Positions 12,034-23,397 of a DNA stretch of 64,000 nt are shown here, piece by piece. The stretch covers positions 126,001-190,000 of the forward strand of contig JAJEKV010000164.1 of NCBI GenBank assembly GCA_021234155.1. The letters are read 5' to 3'. How positions within the stretch are numbered: the first letter of the stretch is position 1; every line of letters starts with the position of its first letter. The DNA comes from Isoetes taiwanensis (Eukaryota; Streptophyta; Lycopodiopsida; Isoetales; Isoetaceae). A program made the position numbers and the translations under genes. The notes beneath the pieces are model-generated. The model saw nothing but the letters and a program-made list of their open reading frames with translations. It was not told where the DNA came from and did no database searches.

Positions 12034-13589
12034 TCATCCCCTCTGAGATGAAGCATGAGGTAAAACATGTAAGATCTCCTTCATCTTATGAAACTGTTTG
12101 CCTGATAGAGGCTTTGTAAATCCATCAGCTGCTTGATCATGAGAAGAGCAATAGAGAAGAGATAGAGAACCATTTTCGAGTTGCTCTCGTATGAAGCAGA
12201 GTTTGATATCCATATGTTTAATTCGTAAGTGACCTTTGTAATCTTTGATATGATAAAGAGCCCCACTGTTGTCACAGTAAACATGTGCAGGTTTGACAGG
12301 TACAGATAAATCCTCATATAAGTGAAGAAGCCATAACTTCTCTTGTACTGTCATGCAAAGAGCCTTTAGCTCTGCTTCAGTAGTGCTGATGCTAGTGGTA
12401 TCCTGTTTCTTTGAGATCCAAGTAATAGGATTACCACCATAAAAGGACACATAACCCGTGAGGCATTTTCGATGATCAAGGTCTGTTGAAGCCATATCAG
12501 AGTCTGAACACAAAACGAGCTTAGGGTCAGTGACTTTGAGATATACTGCTCCTTCGGTTTTAGTGCCTTGCAAATATCGTAACAGAGTCTTGGCTGCTTT
12601 CCAATGCGGTTGCTTAGGATGTTGCATGAATCGTGTAAGAACACCTACTGCATAGACGATATCTGGACGGGTATGAGTAAGATACAATAATGCTCCAACA
12701 AGTTGGCTATACAGGGTAGGATCTGCATCTTCATGATTAGACTCAAGAGTAAGTTTTTGACCGATCTCACAAGGTAGTAGTGATGGCTTGCAGTCTGTCA
12801 TATGAAACCGTTCTAAAATTTCTGTAATATACTTCTGCTGAGTAATGCGTACTCCATTAAGAGTTTGCCAAACTTCAAGACCTAAACAGTAGTGCATGAA
12901 GCCCAAATCAGTAACCTCAAAATGTTGGTTAAGCAATTCTTTTGTGTGAGTAATAAGCTGATCAGCATCCCCTGTCATGATGGTGTCATCAACGTATAAA
13001 AGAATGATAGAAACACGATATAGTATAGACTAGGATCTGCATGAGACCTTTGATAGTCCACAGAGATAAGAAAGGAATTGATTTTCAGATGCCAGCAACG
13101 AGGCGTCTGTCTTAATCCATATATACTCTTCTTAAGTTTGCATACATAATCAGGATATTGTTTGTCCTTAAATCCAGGTGGCTGCTGCATATATAAATCT
13201 TCTTTTAAATCTCCATTCAGGAACGCAGACTTGAAATCAAGTTGATAAAGTGGCCATCCTTTGTGTATAGCATGAGCCAAAACTGCCCTTAAGGTATCCA
13301 ATCGAACCACTGGTGCAAAAACTTCATTGAAATCAAAGCCTTACTGTTGAGTGTAACCTTTTGCTACTAATCTTGCTTTATGCTTTAAGAGAGTGCCATC
13401 GAAATGATATTTAGTACGGAAAATCCACTTGGCACCAATAATATTCTTATCAAGAGGCTTAGGCACCAGCTCCCAGGTCTGTTGCTTTTGAAGCATGGTT
13501 CTCTCATCATTCATAGCTGCTACCCAATGAGGATGTCTGGCTGCCTCAGAATAAGTTGTGGGATCAACATCATGAAGAACTTGTGCCAT
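12034..13589 (-). pseudogene. Copia B reverse transcriptase and RNase H
   Basis: From right to left the minus strand reads WELVPKPLDKNIIGAKWIF, then KARLVAKGYTQQ with a stop at 13341, then VRLDTLRAVL, FDKSAFLNGD-type and YGLRQTPRCW blocks. A frameshift falls within the YVDD region near 12985-13010, and the RT thumb follows (LGFMHYCLGLEVWQ). RNase H is then intact to 12034 (LCSDSDMAS, STTEAELKAL, YCDNSGALYHIKD, ADGFTKPLSGKQF). Sequence is close to Copia A, so the two belong to related lineages. Confidence 0.9.
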
Positions 13590-13715
13590 TAAAGCATAAT
13601 TGTAAGAGTAATTAACAGGAGGAAGATTGGCAATCCTTTGAGACCGTCAAGGAGAGACATCTGTTGTTATAGTCATATCAGTGAAGGTTGAAGAGATATC
13701 AGAAATAGAATGATC

Positions 13716-14752
13716 CTAATTGAGAGGCTTGGAAGAAATAAATTCTAATGAGGCAGGAGACTCATGACCAGTAGGCTGAAAATCAATGTATGGATCAACC
13801 AACTGAGGAACAGGGTGTGCTGGTTCGGGTACCGTTGGTTGTGGAAAATCAGAAAAAGGAAGAACGGCTGCAGAAGGAACAGTTGTTGGACCAGAAGAAA
13901 CATTAGATGTAGTAATAGTGGAACTTTGTGAAGTACCACCAATGTGAAGTTGATTGCAGATATCTTTGTCATAATCTGTTATATTAGGCTGATAAAAATC
14001 ACTAGAATAGACTGCATCTTCCACAAAAGTCATACTTCTTGATGAAAAGACGTTTCTGGTAATAGGATCGTAACATCTCCAAGCTTTCATATTATCTTGA
14101 TAGCCAATAAAAATAACTTTGAGTGCTCGATCCGAAAGTTTTCCTCGCTTTTGTAAAATTTCTCTTGGTAGAGTAGCAAAAGCCAAACAACCAAAAAATT
14201 TGAGGTGAGACACGTCAGGTTTAACACCATATATAGCCTCAAAAGGAGTCTTGGCACCCAATGATTTAGTAGAGGCCCTGTTTGAAACATAGACTGCAGT
14301 CAGGATAGCCTCTGTCCAAAATTGCGAAGGTAGCTATTTATGCTTTAACATGCTACGAACCAAATCCATTAAGGTTCGATTCTTGCGTTCAGCAACATCT
14401 TTTGAGGATGAGCATATGGAACAATTAGTTTCCTATGAATACCTTTGGAGTGAACGTATTCTTCAAATTCTTGGGTGAGATATTGTCGGGCATTATCAGT
14501 TCTCAACCTCTTAATGCTTGTGGAAAATTCATTCTCCACCAACTTACTGAAAGTTAAAAATATAGAGAAGGCTTGAGACTTAAATTTAATAGGATACACC
14601 CATGTGTACCTACTAAAATCATCAACAAAAACCATGAAGTACATGTTACCACCATATGATTCAATGGGAAGATAACATATATCAGAATGAATAAGTTCTA
14701 AAACTATTTGGGCACGAAATTCTGCTTGAGAGAGATAAGAAGCTTGGACTTG
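13716..14752 (-). pseudogene. Copia B integrase core and linker
   Basis: The catalytic core is at 14369-14644 (FVDDFSRYTWVYPIKFKSQA, LRTDNARQYL, VPYAHPQ). A frame change follows, then TPFEAIYGVKPDVSHLKFFG and the Ser/Pro/Thr-rich linker before RT at 13716-14261. The segment 14645-14752 links to the HHCC region through another break. Confidence 0.87.
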
Positions 14753-15541
14753 CTAGTCAAGTCTGCAAGCATGACAATCAACAAGTTGAGCTTTAAGTAT
14801 AGGTAATCCATTAACCATTTGATATTTAGACGCTGTTACTAAAGTAGAATTAGCAAACTGTCCATACCGTGCATGCCACAATGATTCTTGAGATTGAAGG
14901 ATTGCTGCTGAAAGTGAAGAGTGATGATGAATTGTATCAGTAACTTGTTGCGAAGGATGATGCCCTTTATGAAGAATATATAATCCTTCATCATTGAGAT
15001 AACCTTTGGCAATAGGCCCAAGTTTTTGGATATCCACAAAAGTTAATGGATTTTTGCTCAAAATGTGTACTAATCCTCCATTAAACAAGACGGAATAACC
15101 CATCTTTTTGTCAAATTCACTAACACTCAAGAGATTCACCAACAATCCAGGAACTAGAATGACATCCTCAATTTTAAGAGTGATACAATTTTCAGTTTGA
15201 AAATTAACACTGCCTTTTCCTTTAGATTTAGCCAAATTGCCATCGGCCATTCTCACTATGGTAGTATCATGAAGTGTTAACGTGTCAAAGAGTTGAGACT
15301 TTCCTGCAAAATGTTTAGTAGCAGCAGAATCAAGCAACCAAGTATCTTCTTCAAAAGTCTCTGCTGCTACATTTAGAAACCCAAGCTCAAAATCATCAAT
15401 AAAAATATGAGACATGTTCGCATTGGTTTCCTGCTTTGGAGAACTGGCTGTTGGAACCGAGTCTTGTTTAACATGTTTAACATCATGAGCTTTTGAATAC
15501 TGTGCAAATTCACGTTGCAACTTCCTGCAATCACGTTTAAT
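14753..15541 (-). pseudogene. Copia B gag end, protease and HHCC region
   Basis: On the minus strand this starts at the LINE junction with KRDCRKLQREFAQ, the second half of the gag zinc knuckle. It continues through the protease motif (LLDSAATKHFAG, an A in place of the usual G after DS), LVPGLLVNLLSVSEFD, and LWHARYG...CHACRLD. The other half of the knuckle lies at 18610, on the far side of the LINE. Confidence 0.88.
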
Positions 15542-15630
15542 GATAAATAAATATATATTAATCACGCCATTTAAGACCCTCAGGTCCATATGGCGAAGAT
15601 AGTACAAGAAATATATAGTCCACAAGGCGC

Positions 15631-16176
15631 TTAAACAAAGGCACCTGTAGCTTCAAGTATTTCCATATTAACAAACAACTCCATTATGTCAGCTCGTTCC
15701 TTCCAAACATCCTTGAGATATGAACTAAGGAGATTTGGAGGCGTATTAAAGAGCTCTGACAATGTGAATCCTGAAATGTTATACTTACTTCTTATATGTT
15801 CATAGGCAGGGCACTCCAAAAAAGCATGTACCTCTGACTCAATTTTAGGATCAAGACAGCTCGGGCAGTACCTTGTATGTCGAGGAGTTCCATACCACCT
15901 TCCCGTCTCAATGTGCAGATGATGAGAGGAAGTTCGTAGCTGAGAAATCAAGATTCTATTTTTCCTGCTAATATTAGATAGCAAGTAAGATTGTTCTCCA
16001 TATGCAGCCATACTATTAATCTCACCTTTATAAAAAAGCTTTTTCACAGCAATATCATTTGGATCCCACAATTTGCCCAAGACTTTTGGAAGTATTTGCA
16101 TGCGTACCTCTTTTAGTTTGGTTGACTCCGGCCAAGCAGAATCATCTACACCCCACTTTTCTGCCCATTGAATCAC
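15631..16176 (-). pseudogene. LINE A ORF2 C-terminal zinc region
   Basis: The reading includes LRTSSHHLHIETGRW followed by CPSCLDPKIESEVHAFLECP. This Cys-His cluster is found after RT in LINE ORF2 proteins and is thought to bind RNA. It ends with a stop at 15631. LINE C carries the related RTGSHKL and CCRW-DESH-SCP pattern. Confidence 0.82.
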
Positions 16177-16507
16177 TTGAGAGAACCATCCTCGTACTTT
16201 GGATTGCTTGCATAGCCCGGAAAGGAGACGATTTGAAGGGGAGCAACTTCACCCGATTTACATATGTAATAGTACGGCATAAAGCTTCGGTTCAAGGGGA
16301 ATCAATCCGGTTTCCGCCAAGCATAATGCGATTATGGAGTTTGCATTTTAGTTCCAAGCTCTTCCATGAGAAATCGTTTACGCACCTTTTCAATCTTGTC
16401 CCAGCTTTGCCGATCAAGTCCGGGGCCCAAGTTTGGATGACCATATAAAACGACCGCCTTCACTTGAGTATCATAAAGTAATCTCCCCGAGTTTCCAATG
16501 CCACAAG

Positions 16508-17447
16508 TTATTCACCGCGACAAGTATGGAACATACCATAAAGGGTTCTTAGCCCACCGTAAGCCGCGTTTTCATTTGCCGACTTCCATGAATAATTATT
16601 TGCCACCTCTATTCCAAGGTATTTATAACTATGCACTGTTTCTAACTCACATTCCCCAATGGTAAATTGAAAAGTTTTTTTTGTGCCAACTATCATGACT
16701 TTAGATTTTGCAACATTGATAGCCATACCTTTTTGATCGCAAAATCCCTGAAGAGTATCCAAATGATGTTGGAGACCAGCAGCAGTTCTAGAGATCAAAA
16801 CTATATCATCCGCAAAAAGTAAAACTTGTATGAGATATCTACCAACATTGACTCCAACTCCTCCCATACGTGCAAGCCACCCCTCAAGTTCATCAATATA
16901 AAGTCCAAAGAGAGTGGGAGAACAAGGGCACCCCTGTTTCACCCCAATCGTGCTCTGGACCTGTTCAGTGCTTTTAAATGGAAATGAAAGTTCAATGAGT
17001 ACCTGTTGGTATAGACGCGCAACTGCCTTCTTTGGAGTTAAAGGAGGAACTTGTAGCGACTCTAGCCTATTCTGCAAGTCACCTCGATCAACTCTATCAA
17101 AAGCTTTTGCTAGATCAATGAAGGCCAAAAACTGATTATGTCTAGTACCCTTTGCGCTTTCATTAATCACCCTTAAAGTGACTAAGTGATCAACAGTGGA
17201 ATGGTCATGGCGAAAACCCCTTGTCCATAAAGCCGCCACTCGTTCTTCTCATCAGCCCAATTAGAGAGCTTTCTCTCAAGCATAGTTGCAAAGAGTTTTG
17301 CAAATACATTGCTAACCAAAATTGTCCGGATAATTTCTTGCCCGGTTTTATCACGGACTTATGAATAGGAACCACCTTGCTTAAATACCATTCCCTGTGG
17401 AAAGCCACAATGAAAAGCCAAGTTACAAATGTCAACCAACTTATCAT
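16508..17447 (-). pseudogene. LINE A reverse transcriptase
   Basis: The two overlapping readings show the RT order: WYLSKVVPIHK, GFRHDHSTVDHLVTL, FLAFIDLAKAFDRVDR, GVKQGCPCSPTLFGLYIDEL, LLFADDIVLIS (catalytic FADD) and YKYLGIEV. Frame changes occur near 17230 and near 16510. RT copies the element RNA at the nicked target. This is the non-LTR fingerprint, unlike the YVDD of the Copia elements. Confidence 0.92.
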
Positions 17448-17836
17448 TTAAAAGATCACCTCCCCATTTAAGCATTTCGGCCTGAGAACCCATTTAGATC
17501 TAAGGATTTCCCATTTTGCATCCTTTGTAAAGCATATGTAACATCACTCTTATCAAAAGAGTGTAGTATAAGCGATACCAATTTGCATTTCATTCTTTTA
17601 GCAACAATGTATAATTCTCTTATCCATTCAAAGCAAACTTTCTTGTGCGATCTCTCCCAATTCAATGGGATGTTGCGGTTTTGTCCAAAAGCATTTTGGA
17701 TCCAATGCAATATCATCTAGAAGTTTTCTGGTGTTCCCTTTCCCATTTTAAGCTTTTATGCTTGACAAGATTCTTATAATCTCTTGGCAGCACATTTGTC
17801 TATAGCAGCTTGTAATAATGTATTTGCCATAATACA

Positions 17837-18609
17837 TTAATTGATCAAACCACTTTTATTATGGTATTTAGCTGACCTTGGTTTAGTAAGTCCAAAGACA
17901 CTTGCAACGGCTTGCGATAGGGATCGCTTTAAAGGCATGCATTTCCTCAACATCATCTCAGAGGCCAAAGAGTTCCTTCCAAGCCCTGAATCAATTGCTT
18001 TCTCATATTGCCCAGCAAGTTTATATTGCACTTTAAACCTGGGTGGGGCTTGTTTTTTGCTTTTCCCCGTACATTTGACTTTCATTTTATATTTTATGAC
18101 AAGAGGGGCATGATCAGAGTCCTCATGCTGAGGAAGAACTTCAAAACTAGTCACCAAATGCACACCATCTGGACTTCCCAATAACATATCCACAGTACTA
18201 TTTCCATTGGGCTGAAAACATGTGTATTTGTTGGATTCTGGAAATATAGCAGCACCATTATACACGACTAATTCATGTGCTTCACATAAGTCAAGAATGT
18301 GTTCTCCCATTTTATTCAAATGCATATCACAAGAGGTCCTAGGCCATGACAACAAAGGGTCTGTCTGTTCCATAAGCCACAAATGATTTCCTTCATGAGC
18401 CAAAACAGTAGCTTGCTTATTCTTGAGTCTGCCATTCATGTCCCCTATTACATAAACCTGTCCTTTAGTTTTATAGAACGCAATATCAGCAGAGAGGTAA
18501 CAAAATGGGTCATTCGCAGCAAGCTCTGGGCTGTTATAGATCCGCGCGGGATAGGGCTCCAAGGGAGCAAAGTATACTATTGCCACATAAATGCAGTTAT
18601 TTACACAAA
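17837..18609 (-). pseudogene. LINE A AP-like endonuclease, N-terminus missing
   Basis: The reading starts with YVAIVYFAP and continues with VYVIGDMNGR (metal-binding D and N), then NSTVDMLLGSP and HEDSDHAPLVIKY (catalytic SDH). These are exonuclease-endonuclease-phosphatase motifs; the enzyme nicks the target DNA. The first third of the domain is absent because the copy is 5' truncated. A degraded spacer (17468-17716, motif MQNGKSLDLNGF) links it to RT. Confidence 0.9.
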
Positions 18610-19130
18610 AATATGACCCTTGTTTCCACAGAACCAGCAAGTAAAAGGTTCTCTAGATGTCGTGACAGGGCCAGATGAAGACTTAGATGCTAATTCAGTG
18701 GAAGAATTAATGGAAGAAGTAAGAGAAGCAGTATTAGAAGGCAAAGAAACCTTAGCTGTAGAGTAATGTGCATGCTCATAGTGATCTCTTCTCTTCCTAT
18801 TCAATTCTGCATCCAGCAGCTTCTGTTGAAGTTGATTGAATGTAATCTTGATTTTAACTTTCATTTGATAATGATTAATGATATGTTGATATTCCTTTGC
18901 ACATACATGATAAGAGTGATCTCTTCCATATTTACTCCTGCTCCAAAGAATTTTTCTATCAAAGCTTTGAACTGCTGCAAGTAATCCCTCATGTTAGTAC
19001 AATCTTCAAGTCTAAGATTGTCCATCTTGCTACGTATCATGATTTGCTGCCCTTCCCCTTCTTGCACACAAGTTTTCTGAAGATATGCAAAAGCTTCTGT
19101 AAATGTTTTAAATCCTCTAATATCCCTCTA
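18610..19130 (-). pseudogene. Copia B gag, 5' half
   Basis: The minus-strand reading includes EGEGQQIMIRSKMDNLRLEDC, matching gag of Copia A (GEGQQLIVQTNLDQLRLVDC), then FNQLQQKLLDAELNRKRRDHY and REPFTCWFCGNKGHI, where the LINE begins. One frame change falls near 18862. Confidence 0.85.
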
Positions 19131-19725
19131 AAAATCTATGCAAATGCAGGCCCTAAGATGATTCAAGACATATATATCCTTCTTCTGATCATCTGTACTG
19201 GTAGGATTCCATGTAGCAAGAAAAACATCTCCTAAAATCCCTCGTTCAAATTCGTTTCAAAAGCATCCCTCTAGGTAAAATAATTCTTTGCATCCAATAC
19301 TGGATGTTTAAAATTACTTCCAGGCCATTTGACTGCAGAAACTGCAATACAGATCACAAAGATCCAAAAGAATTTGAAGAATCTTGTAAGAACTATCAGA
19401 TCTGATGCAAAGATACACCAAGACTGATTAGTATTCGAGTATACTTCTTAAAACCGACCTTATCAATGGAAAAAATTCCAAAGAAAGACCAAATTTCAGC
19501 CACAATCTGAGGATTCTGAGGTAAAACCATCTCTACGTCAAGATTCTTGCAAGAAATGCAAGAACACAACCTTGATTTAGCGAATCTTGATAAGAATAGG
19601 CTCATTAAAAAGCCTGCCCAAATCCGCTCCAGTTGATGAAGCTAAACTTGGAAAACTCCAAATATAGAAAAAGGCTAGAAAAAGCTTGACGTCCCACAAT
19701 TGCACTGCCTCTCCTTTTCAAAACC

Positions 19726-19738
19726 GGCTCTGATACCA
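19726..19738 (-). promoter_or_regulatory. Copia B primer binding site, initiator-Met tRNA
   Basis: The minus strand reads TGGTATCAGAGCC directly after the 5' LTR. This matches the complement of the plant initiator-Met tRNA 3' end used by many Copia elements. Confidence 0.9.
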
Positions 19739-19945
19739 TGAAAGACTTTAGGTTTTCAATGTATTGAAAATAGAGAGAAGATACAAAATGGAGACGCTTC
19801 CTCCCCGAGCTTCACAACGGGATGATCAACTACACGCATGATTATGGCTTATAAAGGTTTGCCATGTCAGCAACAAGCGTGCTACATGCCATATCAGCAA
19901 AAGTGTCTAGTCATCATATGACACGTAGAATGAAATATTCTATCA
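19739..19945 (-). repeat. Copia B 5' LTR (right copy)
   Basis: It is the direct repeat of 11733-11939 and is followed by ccaaa, the right target-site copy. Confidence 0.94.
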
Positions 19946-19950
19946 CCAAA

Positions 19951-20878
19951 GAATATTGATCACCAATTCATAGGAAACAGAATTCTCAGATTATCACAAT
20001 TTTTGATGCTCATGTACCATGCTGGGCTTTGAAATGGTGGTGTTAAACTACCTCTTAGAGTGGATTATACGGATTAACCACGAGGCCTGCAGGCCAAAGC
20101 AGGTTATGGAATGCCAAGTAAACGAACAGAGTTGGAATTTGCTAGAGTGGATTATGCGGATATGGAAAGCCAAGTAAAAGAACAGAGTTGGAATTTGCTC
20201 TTTGGAGATACTCGTCGACTCTTTCAAGATTAACAGATCTTTGCACTAGCAAGCACGACGCATAGGCAAAATATTTTTCTTGCATGGGTTGGTTCTTGAT
20301 GCATCTTTTGTTATTTACATGTGGACAGTTTTTTTTCCTTGTCAAAAGATTGCTTCCTCCATTTGGTCTTGGTATTTCAGAATCATCAATGCACGCCGAT
20401 GTGCTTATAGGTTCGGAAACAAGTTAAGCTATTTGGTAATCCAAAATCACCAATCCATGCTGATGTGCTTACAGGCCCTAGAAGTAGGTAAATTACTACA
20501 GGTTTAACTTCTTTTTGAATCTGCTTACATTGTTTTTCTTTCTTTCTTTTGGTATTCCAAAATCACCAATCCATGCTTAGGTGCTTACAGGTCCAAAAAT
20601 AGATGGATTACTGCATTTTTTTAATCTTTCTTTTGCATTTGCTTCCCTCTCTTTTGCATTTTCTTTTGCAGTAACAAGTACCATGTTACTGCAAGTAACA
20701 TGTATAAGAATTATCTAATAGAATCAACATGAAGCAATGACTGACTGACAACAAGAACACACATATACAATCCACCACATATGGAAAGGCAAGTAAAAGA
20801 ACAGATTTGGAGTTTGCTCTTTAGAGACACTCGACGACTCTTTAGGGATTAACGAATCTCTGCACCAGCAAGTATGGC
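19951..20878. repeat. Dispersed repeat R1, copies upstream of the non-autonomous LTR element
   Basis: A first unit (about 20130-20700) contains the phrases GGGTTGGTTCTTGATGCA, CTTGTCAAAAG and AATCACCAATCCATGCT. A second begins near 20700 and is cut at 20878 by the LTR element, resuming at 24105. The same sequence recurs at 57770-59325. A short tandem duplication (AACAGAGTTGGAATTTGCT twice) lies at 20125-20200. No coding signal is visible. The nature of R1 is unknown. Confidence 0.75.
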
Positions 20879-21583
20879 TGTTGACCGGGTTTTTGGTACC
20901 CGGTCAACATGGAAAAAGAGAAAAGAAAGAGAACCATTGGAAGGGGGGTCGATTATAAAGCCCAAATGTTGTAAAGGTCTAAGGCACCAAAAAATAAAAA
21001 AGGGGGGCCTAGATCTAGTTGTTTAAATTTAAGGGCTTCTAAGATTTTTTAGTGGTTGAAGAGGGGTACATTATCTAAGGCTAAGATGAAGAGGCAAGAT
21101 CAAAGGTGGAGATTAAAAAAAGGCAAAAATTAAAGGTTGAGATAAAGAGGCAAGATCAAGGGTGGAGATGAAGGGGTCGAAATTAAAGGTTGAGATGAAG
21201 AGGCAAGACCAAAGGTGGAGATTAAGAGGCAAAAATGAAAGGTCAAGATGAAAAGTAATGTTTATAAAAGATTCTTGAGGAGCACGAGCTCCTCCTCTTG
21301 CCTTGCTCCAAGTTCTTGGGATGGTGGCAGCTCCTCCTTGAATTGGATCAATGGCCCCTCCATGGTTCAGAGACATGGAGGGACCCTTTTGTATTTGAAG
21401 TTTTGTGCTTATATGAATTTTCTTTTGGGCATAAAGTTATTCCATTCCAAGTTTTTCTTCAAATCCTTTATTCTATACTGATTTCATATTGCAAGCCTTT
21501 GATTTCATATTGCAGCATCGAAGTGGTCCTGATTTCTGCCTTTGAGGCCACCTGTTGGGGATTGTGAGAAAAATCCGCCAACA
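20879..21583 (+). repeat. 5' LTR of the non-autonomous element
   Basis: It begins TGTTGACCGGGT and ends AATCCGCCAACA. A short inverted repeat (GACCGGGT...ACCCGGTC) lies at its start. It contains purine-rich GGTGGAGAT-AAGAGGCAA units and a TATA box at 21263. Confidence 0.95.
21263..21270 (+). promoter_or_regulatory. LTR TATA box
   Basis: TATAAAAG lies about two thirds into the LTR and is conserved at 23784-23791 in the other LTR. It is a plausible pol II start for the element RNA. The start site itself cannot be seen. Confidence 0.6.
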
Positions 21584-21586
21584 GAA

Positions 21587-21603
21587 TGGAGGTCCTACCG
21601 GGA
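21587..21603 (+). promoter_or_regulatory. Primer binding site matching tRNA-Gln
   Basis: TGGAGGTCCTACCGGGA starts three bases after the LTR. From memory it is complementary to the 3' end of plant tRNA-Gln including CCA over about 17 bases. The Copia elements here use initiator-Met tRNA instead, so this family has a different parent. Confidence 0.72.
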
Positions 21604-23397
21604 TCTGATGTTTCCCCAGATCATTTTGGTGCTGCTCTCGTTTGCTGCTTGAATATGCTGCAGAAAGAAATACTTGTTGAATATTTTTGGGAGAGCCAGC
21701 AAGAAGCCAGCCCTCCATCTCATTTTGTTGTGTCTAAAGTTCTGCTGCTGACTGGAAGGTGCAAATTAAAGAAAGAAGAGGGCTTTGATATTTTACCTTT
21801 GCCTTGTCTCTGCTGATGCCCTGCTTTGAATGCCTCTGCTATAAAATGCCCCCTTGTCGAATCTGCAAAACAAAGAGAGATGATGAAGAAGTCTTGTGCC
21901 ATATCCATCATTTGCTAACCTATCTGCCTGTTGTTCCTCCTGTTAGGAGCCGGATTTACATGCCGTATCTGTGCCTCAATGCCACCTGCAAGCCAAGAAG
22001 AGATGAGAAGGGAAGCAGCCGGAGAAAGTAAAAGAAGGAAGCTCGTTGTCAGATCTGCAAGAACAGAGGGATTTGAAGCTTTGTCTGCCATAGCCGTGCT
22101 ACTGATCTGCAAAGCAAAGAAAGAAGATGGAGAAGCAAAAACTTTGTCATCTTTCATCCTTACTGCTGTTGCCTCTGAAGAACATGAAGAATCTGCCATT
22201 AGCCGCAAAAGGAACATGAAGAAAAATGGGAGGCAAAGGCAAAGGAAGAATGCCATTAACGTTGCCATTGCTGAGCCTTTGCCAGAAGCTCTGAACCATA
22301 CCTGCAGAAGTATAACAAGAAAGAAGAGAGGAAGAAGAAGGTCGTCACCCCTGCCGCCCAGAAACAGTACCGGCCAGAAACATTTTTTTGTTGTCTGTTC
22401 TTATCGCCATCGTCGGAAGGAGGAAGAAGACCTGCTCTCAGTTGCCACTGCCGCTTTACCTTTGCTTCAGTCGACACAATCCCTAAACTGCCATCGCCAT
22501 CTGCGCCATAGCCGCCCATCAAGCAGAAGAAGAAAAACAAAAAAAAATGGCCTTTTACCTTTCTTTCACGCTTTTTAACCCTTGCACGTTTTTTTTTATT
22601 TTTCTCCTTTTATTTTTTTTTCTAACCTTTGCTTTCTTTTAACCTTTGCTTTTCATGTTTTTTATTCCTTTCATCTCATTTTCTAACCTTTGCTTTCCAT
22701 GATTCTTTATTCTTTCATTTGCTTCCAATTATTTTCTCACCCTTTCGTTCCATTTTCTAATCATTGCTTTCGTTTTTTTGCTAATATTTTCTCACCCTTG
22801 CAACAATGTTTCTTTACCAATTTTTCCTTGTCTAAAAATTATGGTCCATCCTTGTTACCTCAAAACATCATTTTTTGCCCTATTGCTACACCATTGCCAC
22901 AAATTTTTGTTTGGGCGTCGCCCCTTTTTCCTTATATCATTTTTGCCAAAAAATAGCCATCTTGCCCCAAGCATTACATGTGTCTTGCCCCAAAGCCCAA
23001 AATTACCATTGATTTTCTATTATCATGACACTCATTATATGGTGTTGGAGTACACCCTAAAACCTCCAAATTTCTATCATCATTTTATGGTACACCCTAA
23101 ATATTATTATTATTCTATGGTGTTGGAGTACACCCTAAAACCTCCGAAGTCTTATTATCATTCTATGGTGTTGGGTACACTCTAAAACCTCCAAATATTA
23201 TTATTATTCTATGGTGTTGGAGTACACCCTAAAACCTCCAAATTATTATTATCATCATTTCGAAGTTCAAGTCTCTGATATCAAAACTTCTTTGGTTGTG
23301 TTCCTTATTGAGTCTAAGGGACCAACTATTGTACTAAATATATGAAAAACTTTGAAGTAAGAGGGGGCGAGGGGACCGGCCCATTTTTTTTTATAGA
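21604..23397. other. Internal region of the non-autonomous LTR element
   Basis: The first kilobase is rich in GAAGAAG and CTGCAAAGCAAAG-like repeats and has a 215-codon opening (21931-22578) that is Arg/Lys/Ser-rich and matches nothing I know. A T-rich block follows, then a tandem array at 23036-23262 built on ACACCCTAAAACCTCC every 39-47 bp. A purine-rich stretch at 23357-23376 is a possible polypurine tract. No gag, protease, integrase or RT motif is present. Confidence 0.7.
23036..23262. repeat. Short tandem array ACACCCTAAAACCTCC
   Basis: Four good and one partial copies of a roughly 39-47-bp unit alternate with ATTATTATT runs and CTATGGTGTTGG. Confidence 0.8.

Larger units (their letters stand above)
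15542..18609 (-). mobile_element. LINE A (APE-type non-LTR retrotransposon), 5' truncated, nested in Copia B
   Basis: It carries an endonuclease fragment, an RT and a C-terminal CCHC region, all on the minus strand. It interrupts the Copia B zinc knuckle between the codons for GHI and KRDC. The left junction is gtttAAT, the right AATatgacc, so the shared AAT could be a very short target duplication or overlap. The 3' end reads CGTG-ATTAATATATATTTATTT, a simple-sequence tail rather than poly(A). The 5' end is truncated inside the endonuclease domain. Confidence 0.9.
11733..19945 (-). mobile_element. Ty1/Copia LTR retrotransposon B, full length, split by a nested LINE
   Basis: Two 207-bp LTRs (11733-11939 and 19739-19945) bound a minus-strand Copia element. 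The primer site is next to the right LTR and the purine tract next to the left LTR, as expected for minus orientation. Flanking pentamers are tcaaa (11728-11732) and ccaaa (19946-19950), a target duplication with one change. The LTRs differ at about six positions by eye. LINE A (15542-18609) interrupts gag. Frameshifts in gag-pol make the element non-coding. Confidence 0.95.

Noticed and set aside
21931-22578. 215-codon open frame inside the non-autonomous LTR element
   Set aside because: Composition is Arg/Lys/Ser-rich and repetitive, the minus strand is also open, and no gag or other domain is visible. Kept only as a note.
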